From Cryptomeria japonica (lineage: Eukaryota; Streptophyta; Pinopsida; Cupressales; Cupressaceae): a DNA stretch of 25,000 nucleotides. The translations under genes were made by a program, and so were the position numbers. How positions within the stretch are numbered: position 1 is the first letter of the stretch; every line of letters begins with the position of its first letter. The stretch covers positions 7,501 through 32,500 of the forward strand of contig NW_026729189.1 of NCBI RefSeq assembly GCF_030272615.1. Reading direction: 5' to 3'. Under the pieces are notes generated by a model. The model searched no databases. It was not told the DNA's origin and was given only the letters and a program-made list of their open reading frames with translations. Shown in pieces: positions 1 to 8,539 of this stretch.

Positions 1-570
1 CACGAAGTCGAAAGTCGGGTTAATTGCATTGTTTTCCCCGGGTGCGCTCCGAGGTGCGCAACATCGGTGCGCACCAAGGAGGGCTCCGAAGTGTGCTCCA
101 AGGTGCGCACGATTCGGAGCTCGGTTTGCCCGGGGTGCGCACACCTTGGCTGGGTTGCGCACCCTTTGTGCGCTCCAAGGTGCGCACGAAGTCGGAGCTC
201 GGTTTGCCCCGGGTGCGCACCTTCGCCAGGGTGCGCACCTTGATGCGCACGCCTTGGCTGGGCTGCGCACCTTGGTGGGCGCCATGGTGCGCACCTTTCG
301 TGCGCTCCAAGGTGCGCACGAAGTCGGAGCTCGGTTTGCCCCGGGTGCGCACCTTGGTGGGCGCCATGGTGCACTCCGAGGTGCCCAAGATTGGTGCGCA
401 CCAAGGAGCGCTCCGAAGTGCGCTCCAAGGTGCGCAGGTGCGCGCGAAGTCGAAAGTTGGGTTAATTGTCCGGTTTGCCTCGGGTGCGCACCTTGCGTGC
501 ACCTTCGCCAGGGTGGGCGCCTTGGTGCGCACACCTTGGCTGGGCTGCGCACCCGGGCGCGCACACCTTG
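1..570. repeat. GC-rich GTGCGCAC spacer array
   Basis: Irregular short repeats built on the palindrome GGTGCGCACC, with recurring phrases such as GAAGTCGGAGCTCGG, TTTGCCCCGGGTGCGC and CTCCGAAGTGTGCTCC. No period is strictly kept. Frames stay open on both strands because stop codons are rare, and the translations are low-complexity Ala/Pro/Arg/Cys strings with no recognisable domain. I see no gene. Confidence 0.85.
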
Positions 571-687
571 GCACCCGCGTTTCCTTCATTTTAAATTTTT
601 TTTTTTTACAATCTCTCAAGTGGGAAATTCTATAATCTCAACTTTTTTTGCCTTTTCAGGAAACTTTTGAATGGAGCGCATCATTGG
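571..687. repeat. AT-rich block, divergent copy
   Basis: An AT-rich island in GC-rich spacer. It contains a run of 12 T, then TTTTTTTGCCTTTTCAGGAAA and a GGAGCGCATCATTGG end. It is a diverged relative of the blocks at 2551, 3071, 3426, 3895 and 4390, sharing the order GCACCCGCGTT, T-run, GCCTTTTC(T/A)GGAAA, AGCGCATCA. Its function is unknown. It could mark module boundaries or act as an easily melted segment. Confidence 0.75.
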
Positions 688-1120
688 TGCGCTCCGAAGT
701 GTGCTCCAAGGTGCGCACCTCTGGTGTGCTCCAAAGCTCTCTCTAGCTGCGTGCACCTGCCCCGGCCGCGCACCCGGCCCCGCCCAGCTTCGCTCACCTG
801 TCCCGGGCGTCTGGTGCGGAACCTTAGAGTAAGAAACATCACCGTGCACCTTGGCCAACGTGCGCGACTCGACCGAGCGCGCACTGGCCGAGGTGCACAC
901 CGATTTCACCTGGGTGCGCGCGCAGCACCTCGGGCGCACCGGGGTGCGCGCACAACGCCCGGGTTGCACCGTGGCCTGTGTGCTCGGGGCGCCTCGGGTG
1001 CGCGCTCGGTGTCGCCCCCGCGCGCGCGGTAGTGCGGGCAGCGCACCCCGGCCCGGCCCGGCCCCGACGAGAACGCAAACGGGCAAAAGGTTTATTCAAA
1101 TAGCATTGCGACGCCCGGCG
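688..1120. other. Spacer 3' of 5S copy 1, no gene
   Basis: GC-rich and less regular than the flanking arrays, with alternating purine-pyrimidine stretches such as GGTGCGCGCGCAGC-like runs near 913-922 and CGCGCGCG near 1020. It lies downstream of the 5S gene in the 5S sense. No open frame here looks like a protein, and no RNA gene was recognised. Confidence 0.6.
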
Positions 1121-1133
1121 AAAAACTAAAAAA
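1121..1133 (-). terminator. Pol III terminator of 5S copy 1
   Basis: On the minus strand the 5S gene is followed directly by TTTTTTAGTTTTT. A run of six T and a second run of five T form a strong tandem RNA polymerase III termination signal. The same sequence follows copy 2, but the first run is interrupted after copy 3. Confidence 0.88.
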
Positions 1134-1251
1134 GGGTGCAACACCGGGACTTCCCGGGAGGTCACCCATCCCAGTACTACTCCGGCCCAAGCGCGCTTAA
1201 CTGCGGAGTTCTGATGGGATCCGGTGCACTAACGCTGGTATGATCGCACCC
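1132..1251 (-). rRNA. 5S ribosomal RNA, copy 1
   Basis: Minus-strand gene of 118 nt from GGGTGCGATCATACC to GTTGCACCC, plus two U from the terminator, giving the usual 120 nt. The internal control region for TFIIIA/Pol III is intact: an A box around nt 50-64 (GTTAAGCGCGCTTGG), the intermediate element near nt 67-72 and a C box near nt 80-97 (GGATGGGTGACCTCCCGGG). The first and last bases (GGGTGC / GCACCC) pair to form helix I. The product is a component of the large ribosomal subunit. The gene sits inside rDNA spacer, opposite in strand to the Pol I-type promoters further right. Nothing in the sequence suggests a pseudogene. Confidence 0.97.
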
Positions 1252-1281
1252 GTTATGAGCTTGTCGCAGTGTGTACTTAGC
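1252..1281 (-). promoter_or_regulatory. 5S copy 1 upstream region
   Basis: Read on the minus strand, C occupies position -1, as is usual in plant 5S genes, and TAAGTA lies at about -28 to -23, where flowering plants carry a TATA-like box. A classic -12 GC pair is not obvious. The element is identical in all three copies. Assignment is by position only. Confidence 0.5.
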
Positions 1282-1649
1282 AAACCGCGACCCACGTGCG
1301 AATCCACCCCGGCCACCCACCCCCGTCGAGGTGCACACCCTCCCTCGCGAAGTGCGCCCCGTTCGCCAAGTGTGAGCCCTGCCCGGGTGCGCGCACCTTG
1401 CTAGGGCGTCGGGTGTGCACCCGGCCCGGCCTACGTGCGTGCACCTGGACGGGGCGTCGTGTGCGTGCAGTGTCCCGTCTGCAACGCGGTGCCCACACAC
1501 CACCTCGGGCGCAACGACCTGCGCTCACATGTGGGCCGAGTGCACCTTGGTGCATGTTCGGGGCGCCTCGGGTGCACGCTCGATCTTGCCCCGGTGCACC
1601 AAGGCGCTCGGTTTGCCCCGGGTGCGCACTTGGTGCAAGGTGGGCACCC
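1282..1649. other. Spacer upstream of 5S copy 1, no gene
   Basis: Mixed GC-rich sequence with scattered GTGCAC(C) motifs. A CACGTG hexamer lies at 1293-1298, about 42-47 bp upstream of the 5S start. The open frames on both strands do not resemble any family I know. Confidence 0.55.
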
Positions 1650-2040
1650 AAAATAGGGATCAAGCACCAAAACACAAGTTTCGGGATGCAAAATGGGACC
1701 CAAGGACCACAAATGCGTTCCAAGACCCATGATGGGTCCACGAGAACAAAAATGTGTTCCGAGACTTAATAAACAAATATTGGGTTTTAGGAGAAGAAAC
1801 ATGCTCTGATGCCCAAAACGAGAATCGACCCCGAAAAGGCCACAGGCCAAAAGTGGGATGCGAGACAAAAAAAAATGGGACCCGAGGACCAAAATTGGGT
1901 TCCCAGGTCGAAGACAGGGCAACCGGACAAGAAACGACCTCTAAGGCTCGAAATGAGTCCCGACGACTAAAACTTGACAAGAAGCACCCATCAGGCACCC
2001 AACTCGACACCCATGGGATGCCGACCCACCCGGGCTTCCA
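1650..2040. other. Non-repetitive AT-richer spacer segment
   Basis: An approximately 390-bp segment with much lower GC than its neighbours. It has GGGACC-type motifs (ATGGGACCCAAGGACC near 1692, ATGGGACCCGAGGACC near 1876) and several A-runs. It is single-copy within the 6-kb unit, so it is a useful anchor for counting units. Short frames of 113-163 codons exist, but the peptides are unremarkable and match nothing I recognise. Its origin is unknown and could be an old insertion. Confidence 0.5.
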
Positions 2041-2506
2041 CCTAGCACACCTTGGCACCCACCCACCCTCGCACCCAACCTCGCACCCAACTTAGCACCT
2101 TTGAACCCACATTGGCACTCACCCTGACCCTGGCACCTTGGAACCCACATTGGCACTCACCTTGACCCTGGCACCCACCTTTGCACTCACCTTGGGACCC
2201 ACCCTGGCTCCCACCTCGGCACCCACCCAGACACCCACCTTGGTTCCTTGGCACCCACCTTGGATCCTTGGCACCCACCCCGACACCCACCTTGGCACGC
2301 AACTTGGCTACTTGCCACCCACCTTGGCTCCTTGACGCCCACCCCGACAACCACCCCGTGACCTACCCTGGCTAGGGTTGGTGCACACCCACCCTGGTGC
2401 CCACCTTGGCACCCACCCCATGACCCACCTTGGCACGCACCTTAGTACCCACCCCGTTACCCACCCTAGGACCCACCCCGTGACCCACCTTGGCCAGGGT
2501 GGGTGC
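2041..2506. repeat. CACCC minisatellite, unit 1
   Basis: Tandem degenerate repeats of about 10-14 bp around CACCCACCTTGGCA, strongly C-rich on the plus strand and nearly free of the GTGCGCAC motif until its end. It ends in CCAGGGTGGGTG, an inverted echo of the repeat and the exact place where the third unit breaks at 14573. Confidence 0.85.
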
Positions 2507-3709
2507 CTTGGTGCGCACAACTTGCCTGGGCTGCACACCAGGGCGGGCTCAAGATGGCACCCGCGTTCCGTTTTTTTCACTATCTTTCAAAACGGAAATT
2601 TTAAAATCTCGTTTTTTTTTTTTTTTGCCTTTTCTGGAAATTAGTGAAGGCAGCGCATCAAAGGTGCGCAATGCTGGTGCGAACCCAGGAGCGCTCCGAT
2701 GTGTGCTCCAAGGTGCGGCGTGCACGAAGTCCGAGCCCGGCTTGCCCCGGGTGCGCACCTCGCGTGCACCTTCGCCGGGGTGAGCACCTTGGCTGGGTTG
2801 CGCGCCCTGGTGCGCACCAAGGAGCGCTCTGAAGTGTGCTCCAAGGTGCGGCGTGCACGAAGTCGGAGCTCGGTTTGCCCCGGGTGTGCACCTCGGGTGC
2901 GCACCTCGCGTGCACCTTCGCTGCGGTGGGCACCTTGGCTGGGTTGCGCGCCTTGGTGGGCACCATGCAGTGCACGAAGTCGGAGCCCGGTTTGCCCCGG
3001 GCGCGCACCTCCGCCAGGGTGGGCACCTTGGTGCGCACAACTTGCCTGGGCTGCGCACCAGGAAGGGCTCAAGATGGCACCCGCGTTCCGTTTTTTTCAC
3101 TATCTTTCAGAACGGAAATTTTAAAATATCGTTTTTTTTTGCCTTTTCTGGAAATTAGTGAAGGCAGCGCATCAAAGGTGCGCAACGCTGGTGCGAACCT
3201 GGGAGCGCTCCGATGTGTGCTCCAAGGTGCGGCGTGCACGAAGTCGGAGCCCGGTTTGCCCCGGGTGCGCCCTGGTGGGCACCATGGTGCGCACCAAGGA
3301 GCGCTCCGAAGTGTGCTCCAAGGTGCGGCCTGCACGAAGTCGGAGCCCGGTTTGCCCCGGGCGTGCACCGCGGGTGGGCACCTTGGTGCGCATGCCTTGC
3401 CTGGGCTGCGCACCAGGGCGGGCTCAAGATGGCACCCGCGTTCCGTTTTTTTCACTATCTTTCAAAACGGAAATTTTAAAATCTCATTTTTTTTTGCCTT
3501 TTCTGGAAATTAGTGAAGGCAGCGCATCAAAGGTGCGCACCTCGCTGCCCACCACGGTGCGCAACGCCGGTGGGCACCCGGGAGTGCTTCGAAGTGTGCT
3601 CCAAGGTGCTGCGTGCACGTTGTCGGAGCCCGGTTTGCCCCGGGTGCGCACCTCGCGTGCACCTTCGTCGGGGTGGGCACCTTGGCTGGGTTTGCCCCGG
3701 CTGCGCTCC

Positions 3710-3794
3710 GAAGCGGGGTTATTGGAGCGCCGCCTCTTTTTTTGTCGGAGCGTTTGGTGGGGTTTCTCGCATTGGCTCTTCCCAGGCCCGGTTG
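3710..3794. repeat. 85-bp inset, first copy
   Basis: Runs from GAAGCGGGGTTATTGGAG through CTCTTTTTTTGTCGGAG and TTTGGTGGGGTTTCTCGC to AGGCCCGGTTG. A second copy of equal length at 4179-4263 differs at a few bases. It is unlike the surrounding GTGCGCAC repeats, so it may be a small insertion spread by module duplication. The counterparts in unit 2 are at 9744-9828 and 10213-10297. Confidence 0.6.
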
Positions 3795-4178
3795 CCACCC
3801 TGGCGCGCACGAAGTCGGAAGTAGGGTTAATTGCCCGGGTGCGCACCTTTGCCAGGGTGGGCACCTTACCTGGGCTGTGCACCAGGGCGGGCTCAAGATG
3901 GCACCCGCGTTCCGTTTTTTTCACTATCTTTCAAAACGGAAATTTTAAAATCTCCTCTTTTTTTTGCCTTTTCTGGAAATTAGTGAAGGCAGCGCATCAA
4001 AGGTGCGCACCTCGCTGCCCACCTTGGTGTGCTCTGAGGTGCGCACCCGGGAGCGCTACGAAGTGTGCTCCAAGGTGCGGCGTGCACGTTGTCGGAGCCC
4101 GGTTTGCCCCGGGTGCGCACCTCGCCTGCACCTTGGCCGGGGTGGGCACCCTCGCTGGGTTTGCCCAGGGTGCGCTCC

Positions 4179-4263
4179 GAAGCGGGGTTACTGGAGCGCC
4201 CCCTCTTTTTTTGTCAGAGCGTTTGGTGGGGTTTCTCGCATTGGCTCTTCCCAGGCCCGGTTG
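4179..4263. repeat. 85-bp inset, second copy
   Basis: Same order of motifs as 3710-3794, with ATTGG changed to ACTGG, GCCGCC changed to GCCCCC, and GTCGGAG changed to GTCAGAG. It lies at the matching place in the next module, before the GAAGTTGGAAGTTGGG phrase. Confidence 0.6.
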
Positions 4264-4497
4264 TTGGGTGCGCTCCCACCCTGGCGCGCGCGAAGTTGGA
4301 AGTTGGGTTAATTGCCCGGGCGCGCACCTTCGCCAGGGTGGGCACCTTGGTGCGCACACCTTGGCTGGGCTGCGCACCAGGGCGGGCTCAAGATGGCACC
4401 AGCATTCCCTTTTTCTCACTATCTTTCAAAACGGAAATTTTAAAATCTCGTTTTTTTTTGCCTTTTATGGAAATTAGTGAAGGCATCGCATCAAAGG

Positions 4498-5930
4498 TGC
4501 GCACCTCGCTGCCCACCTTGGTGTGCTCCGAGGTGCCCACCACGGTGCGCTCCGAGGTGCCCACCACGGTGCGCAACGCCGGTGCGAACCCGGGAGCGCC
4601 CCGATGTGTGCTCCAAGGTGCGGCGTGCACGAAGCCGGACCCCGGTTTGCCCCGGGTGCGCACCTCGCGTGCACCTTGGTGCGCACACCTTGGCTGGGTT
4701 GCGCGGCCTGGTGGGCACCATGGTGCGCACCAAGGAGCGCTCCAAAGTGTGCTCCAAGGTGCGGCGTGCACGAAGTCCTAGCCCGGTTTGCCCCGGGTGC
4801 GCACCTTCGCCGCGGTGGGCACCATGGCGTGCACGAAGTCGGAGCCCGGTTTGCCCCGGGTGCGCACCTCGCGTGCACCTTCGCCGGGGTGGGCACCTCG
4901 GCTGGGTTGCGCGCCCTGGTGCGCACCAAGGAGCGCTCCGAAGTGTGCTCCAAGGTGCGGCGTGCACGAAGTCGGAGCCCGGTTTGCCCCGGGTGCGCAC
5001 CTTCGCCGCGGTGGGCACCCTGGTGCGCACCATGGCGTGCACGAAGTCGGAGCCCGGTTTGCCCCGGGTGCGCACCTCGCGTGCACCTTCGGCGGGGTTG
5101 CGCGCCCTGGTGCGCACCAAGGAGCGCTCCGAAGTGTGCTCCAAGGTGCGGCGTGCACGAAGTCGGAGCCCGGTTTGCCCCGGGTGCGCACCTCGCGTGC
5201 ACCTTCGGCGGGGTTGCGCGCCCTGGTGGGCACCATGGTGCGCACCAAGGAGCGCTCCGAAGTGTGCTCCAAGGTGCGGCGTGCACGAAGTCGGAGCCCG
5301 GTTTGCCCCGGGTGCGCACCTCGCGTGCACCTTCGCCGCGGTGGGCACCATGGCGTGCACGAAGTCGGAGCCCGGTTTGCCCCGGGTGCGCACCTCGCGT
5401 GCACCTTCGCCGGGGTGGGCACCTCGGCTGGGTTGCGCGCCCTGGTGCGCACCAAGGAGCGCTCCGAAGTGTGCTCCAAGGTGCGGCGTGCACGAAGTCG
5501 GAGCCCGGTTTGCCCCGGGTGCGCACCTCGCGTGCACCTTCGCCGCGGTGGGCACCATGGCGTGCACGAAGTCGGAGCCCGGTTTGCCCCGGGTGCGCAC
5601 CCCGCGTGCACCTTCGCCGGGGTGGGCACCTCGGCTGGGTTGCGCGCCCTGGTGCGCACCAAGGAGCGCTCCGAAGTGTGCTCCAAGGTGCGGCGTGCAC
5701 GAAGTCGGAGCCCGGTTTGCCCCGGGTGCGCACCTCGCGTGCACCTTCGCCGCGGTGGGCACCTTGGCTGGGTTGGGCACCATTGAGCGCTCCGAAGTGT
5801 GCTCCAAGGTGCGCACCATGGCCCTCCAAGGTGCGCAGCATGGCGTGCACGAAGTCGGAGCCCGGTTTGCCCCGGGTGCGCACCTCGCGTGCACCTTCGC
5901 CAGGGTGGGCACCTCGGTGCGCACACCTTC
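4498..5930. repeat. 207-bp-period GC-rich tandem array, unit 1
   Basis: The GGCGTGCACGAAGTCGGAGC phrase begins at 5278, 5485 and 5692, exactly 207 bp apart, with less regular copies to the left. Each period contains two half-related submodules, one ending in CACCATGGCGTGCAC and one in CCAAGGTGCGGCGTGCAC. Because 207 is divisible by three, the array keeps very long open frames on both strands (up to about 700 codons). These are repeats of one low-complexity peptide and are not genes. Confidence 0.88.
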
Positions 5931-6033
5931 TCAATGTTTTCTTGCCTTTTCTGGAAATTGGTGAAGGCAGCGCATCAAAGGTGCGCACCTCGGTGTGCTC
6001 CGAGGTGCGAACCCGAGAGCGCTCCGAGGTGCC
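5931..6033. repeat. Truncated AT-rich block and unit junction
   Basis: Only the right part of the AT-rich block survives: TTTTCTTGCCTTTTCTGG, then AATTGGTGAAGGCAGCGC, ending at 5981. It is followed by about 50 bp of GTGCGCAC-type sequence leading to the point chosen as the start of unit 2. Confidence 0.65.
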
Positions 6034-6603
6034 CACGAAGTCGAAAGTCGGGTTAATTGCATTGTTTTCCCCGGGTGCGCTCCGAGGTGCGCAACATCGG
6101 TGCGCACCAAGGAGGGCTCCGAAGTGTGCTCCAAGGTGCGCACGATTCGGAGCTCGGTTTGCCCGGGGTGCGCACACCTTGGCTGGGTTGCGCACCCTTT
6201 GTGCGCTCCAAGGTGCGCACGAAGTCGGAGCTCGGTTTGCCCCGGGTGCGCACCTTCGCCAGGGTGCGCACCTTGATGCGCACGCCTTGGCTGGGCTGCG
6301 CACCTTGGTGGGCGCCATGGTGCGCACCTTTCGTGCGCTCCAAGGTGCGCACGAAGTCGGAGCTCGGTTTGCCCCGGGTGCGCACCTTGGTGGGCGCCAT
6401 GGTGCACTCCGAGGTGCCCAAGATTGGTGCGCACCAAGGAGCGCTCCGAAGTGCGCTCCAAGGTGCGCAGGTGCGCGCGAAGTCGAAAGTTGGGTTAATT
6501 GTCCGGTTTGCCTCGGGTGCGCACCTTGCGTGCACCTTCGCCAGGGTGGGCGCCTTGGTGCGCACACCTTGGCTGGGCTGCGCACCCGGGCGCGCACACC
6601 TTG
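6034..6603. repeat. GC-rich GTGCGCAC array, unit 2
   Basis: Counterpart of 1-570. I saw no differences on inspection. Confidence 0.85.
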
Positions 6604-6720
6604 GCACCCGCGTTTCCTTCATTTTAAATTTTTTTTTTTTACAATCTCTCAAGTGGGAAATTCTATAATCTCAACTTTTTTTGCCTTTTCAGGAAACTTT
6701 TGAATGGAGCGCATCATTGG
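6604..6720. repeat. AT-rich block, divergent copy, unit 2
   Basis: Counterpart of 571-687, with the same 12-T run and GCCTTTTCAGGAAA motif. Confidence 0.75.
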
Positions 6721-7153
6721 TGCGCTCCGAAGTGTGCTCCAAGGTGCGCACCTCTGGTGTGCTCCAAAGCTCTCTCTAGCTGCGTGCACCTGCCCCGGCC
6801 GCGCACCCGGCCCCGCCCAGCTTCGCTCACCTGTCCCGGGCGTCTGGTGCGGAACCTTAGAGTAAGAAACATCACCGTGCACCTTGGCCAACGTGCGCGA
6901 CTCGACCGAGCGCGCACTGGCCGAGGTGCACACCGATTTCACCTGGGTGCGCGCGCAGCACCTCGGGCGCACCGGGGTGCGCGCACAACGCCCGGGTTGC
7001 ACCGTGGCCTGTGTGCTCGGGGCGCCTCGGGTGCGCGCTCGGTGTCGCCCCCGCGCGCGCGGTAGTGCGGGCAGCGCACCCCGGCCCGGCCCGGCCCCGA
7101 CGAGAACGCAAACGGGCAAAAGGTTTATTCAAATAGCATTGCGACGCCCGGCG
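6721..7153. other. Spacer 3' of 5S copy 2, no gene
   Basis: Counterpart of 688-1120. Nothing coding or RNA-like was recognised. Confidence 0.6.
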
Positions 7154-7166
7154 AAAAACTAAAAAA
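7154..7166 (-). terminator. Pol III terminator of 5S copy 2
   Basis: The minus strand reads TTTTTTAGTTTTT directly after the gene, identical to copy 1. Confidence 0.88.
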
Positions 7167-7284
7167 GGGTGCAACACCGGGACTTCCCGGGAGGTCACCC
7201 ATCCCAGTACTACTCCGGCCCAAGCGCGCTTAACTGCGGAGTTCTGATGGGATCCGGTGCACTAACGCTGGTATGATCGCACCC
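7165..7284 (-). rRNA. 5S ribosomal RNA, copy 2
   Basis: Identical by eye to copy 1 over the 118-nt body (7167-7284), with intact A box, intermediate element and C box and both helix I strands. The 3' end includes two U from the terminator. Confidence 0.97.
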
Positions 7285-7314
7285 GTTATGAGCTTGTCGC
7301 AGTGTGTACTTAGC
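7285..7314 (-). promoter_or_regulatory. 5S copy 2 upstream region
   Basis: C at -1 and TAAGTA at about -28 to -23 (7307-7312), identical to copy 1. Confidence 0.5.
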
Positions 7315-7682
7315 AAACCGCGACCCACGTGCGAATCCACCCCGGCCACCCACCCCCGTCGAGGTGCACACCCTCCCTCGCGAAGTGCGCCCCGTTCGCC
7401 AAGTGTGAGCCCTGCCCGGGTGCGCGCACCTTGCTAGGGCGTCGGGTGTGCACCCGGCCCGGCCTACGTGCGTGCACCTGGACGGGGCGTCGTGTGCGTG
7501 CAGTGTCCCGTCTGCAACGCGGTGCCCACACACCACCTCGGGCGCAACGACCTGCGCTCACATGTGGGCCGAGTGCACCTTGGTGCATGTTCGGGGCGCC
7601 TCGGGTGCACGCTCGATCTTGCCCCGGTGCACCAAGGCGCTCGGTTTGCCCCGGGTGCGCACTTGGTGCAAGGTGGGCACCC
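7315..7682. other. Spacer upstream of 5S copy 2, no gene
   Basis: Counterpart of 1282-1649, including the CACGTG hexamer at 7326-7331. Confidence 0.55.
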
Positions 7683-8073
7683 AAAATAGGGATCAAGCAC
7701 CAAAACACAAGTTTCGGGATGCAAAATGGGACCCAAGGACCACAAATGCGTTCCAAGACCCATGATGGGTCCACGAGAACAAAAATGTGTTTCGAGACTT
7801 AATAAACAAATATTGGGTTTTAGGAGAAGAAACATGCTCTGATGCCCAAAACGAGAATCGACCCCGAAAAGGCCACAGGCCAAAAGTGGGATGCGAGACA
7901 AAAAAAAATGGGACCCGAGGACCAAAATTGGGTTCCCAGGTCGAAGACAGGGCAACCGGACAAGAAACGACCTCTAAGGCTCGAAATGAGTCCCGACGAC
8001 TAAAACTTGACAAGAAGCACCCATCAGGCACCCAACTCGACACCCATGGGATGCCGACCCACCCGGGCTTCCA
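7683..8073. other. Non-repetitive AT-richer segment, unit 2
   Basis: Counterpart of 1650-2040 with one substitution at 7792 (C to T relative to units 1 and 3). Confidence 0.5.
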
Positions 8074-8539
8074 CCTAGCACACCTTGGCACCCACCCACC
8101 CTCGCACCCAACCTCGCACCCAACTTAGCACCTTTGAACCCACATTGGCACTCACCCTGACCCTGGCACCTTGGAACCCACATTGGCACTCACCTTGACC
8201 CTGGCACCCACCTTTGCACTCACCTTGGGACCCACCCTGGCTCCCACCTCGGCACCCACCCAGACACCCACCTTGGTTCCTTGGCACCCACCTTGGATCC
8301 TTGGCACCCACCCCGACACCCACCTTGGCACGCAACTTGGCTACTTGCCACCCACCTTGGCTCCTTGACGCCCACCCCGACAACCACCCCGTGACCTACC
8401 CTGGCTAGGGTTGGTGCACACCCACCCTGGTGCCCACCTTGGCACCCACCCCATGACCCACCTTGGCACGCACCTTAGTACCCACCCCGTTACCCACCCT
8501 AGGACCCACCCCGTGACCCACCTTGGCCAGGGTGGGTGC
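8074..8539. repeat. CACCC minisatellite, unit 2
   Basis: Counterpart of 2041-2506. No difference from unit 1 was seen. Confidence 0.85.

Larger units (their letters stand above)
2507..4497. repeat. Four GC/AT composite modules, unit 1
   Basis: Modules of about 514, 355, 470 and 494 bp (2665-3178, 3179-3533, 3534-4003, 4004-4497) follow a leading block. Each joins GC-rich GTGCGCAC sequence to an AT-rich block of about 110 bp. The AT blocks lie at 2551-2664, 3071-3178, 3426-3533, 3895-4003 and 4390-4497. They share GGCACCCGCGTTCCG, a T-run, CACTATCTTTCAAAACGG, AATTTTAAAATCTCG, a second T-run, GCCTTTTCTGGAAATTAG and GGCAGCGCATCAAAGG. Modules 3 and 4 also carry an 85-bp inset (3710-3794, 4179-4263). 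Confidence 0.85.
1..6033. repeat. 6.03-kb higher-order repeat, unit 1 (phase set by window start)
   Basis: The sequence at 1 recurs at 6034 and at 12068, so the unit is 6033 bp here and 6034 bp in the next copy. Units are nearly identical: between units 1 and 2 I found only substitutions at 1759, 2687, 3372 and 4153 and one extra T in the T-run near 2611-2625. The comparison was by eye and may have missed some. Each unit contains one 5S rRNA gene, so this is an amplified block of rDNA intergenic spacer. The true left edge lies at or beyond the window start, so the unit's start is arbitrary. An assembly duplication is the alternative, but private variants argue against a simple copy. Confidence 0.93.

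Noticed and set aside
1121-1133. T-runs in the AT-rich blocks (for example 2611-2625) as Pol III terminators for the 5S genes
   Set aside because: Those runs are T on the plus strand, while the 5S genes are transcribed from the minus strand, so they cannot terminate 5S transcription.
1132-1251. 5S sequence belonging to a Cassandra-type TRIM retrotransposon
   Set aside because: Cassandra carries 5S-like sequence within long terminal repeats. Here there is a full-length 5S with an immediate T-run terminator, and no paired LTRs, primer-binding site or target duplication around it.
1660-2095. Possible gene in the AT-richer non-repetitive segment (frames of 113-163 codons)
   Set aside because: Competing frames on both strands, no conserved domain recognised, and each frame enters minisatellite. 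It was kept only as a spacer segment.
2041-2506. CCCTA-like tracts suggesting interstitial telomere repeats
   Set aside because: The plant telomere unit TTTAGGG/CCCTAAA is not repeated here. The unit is CACCCACCTTGG-like.
4474-6703. Open frames of 707 codons (minus) and 726 codons (plus), also seen one unit to the right
   Set aside because: Both strands and several frames are open over the same GC-rich 207-bp-period array. The peptides are repeats of one Ala/Pro/Arg/Cys-rich string, and the frame runs through unrelated spacer and T-runs. This is a stop-poor repeat artefact.
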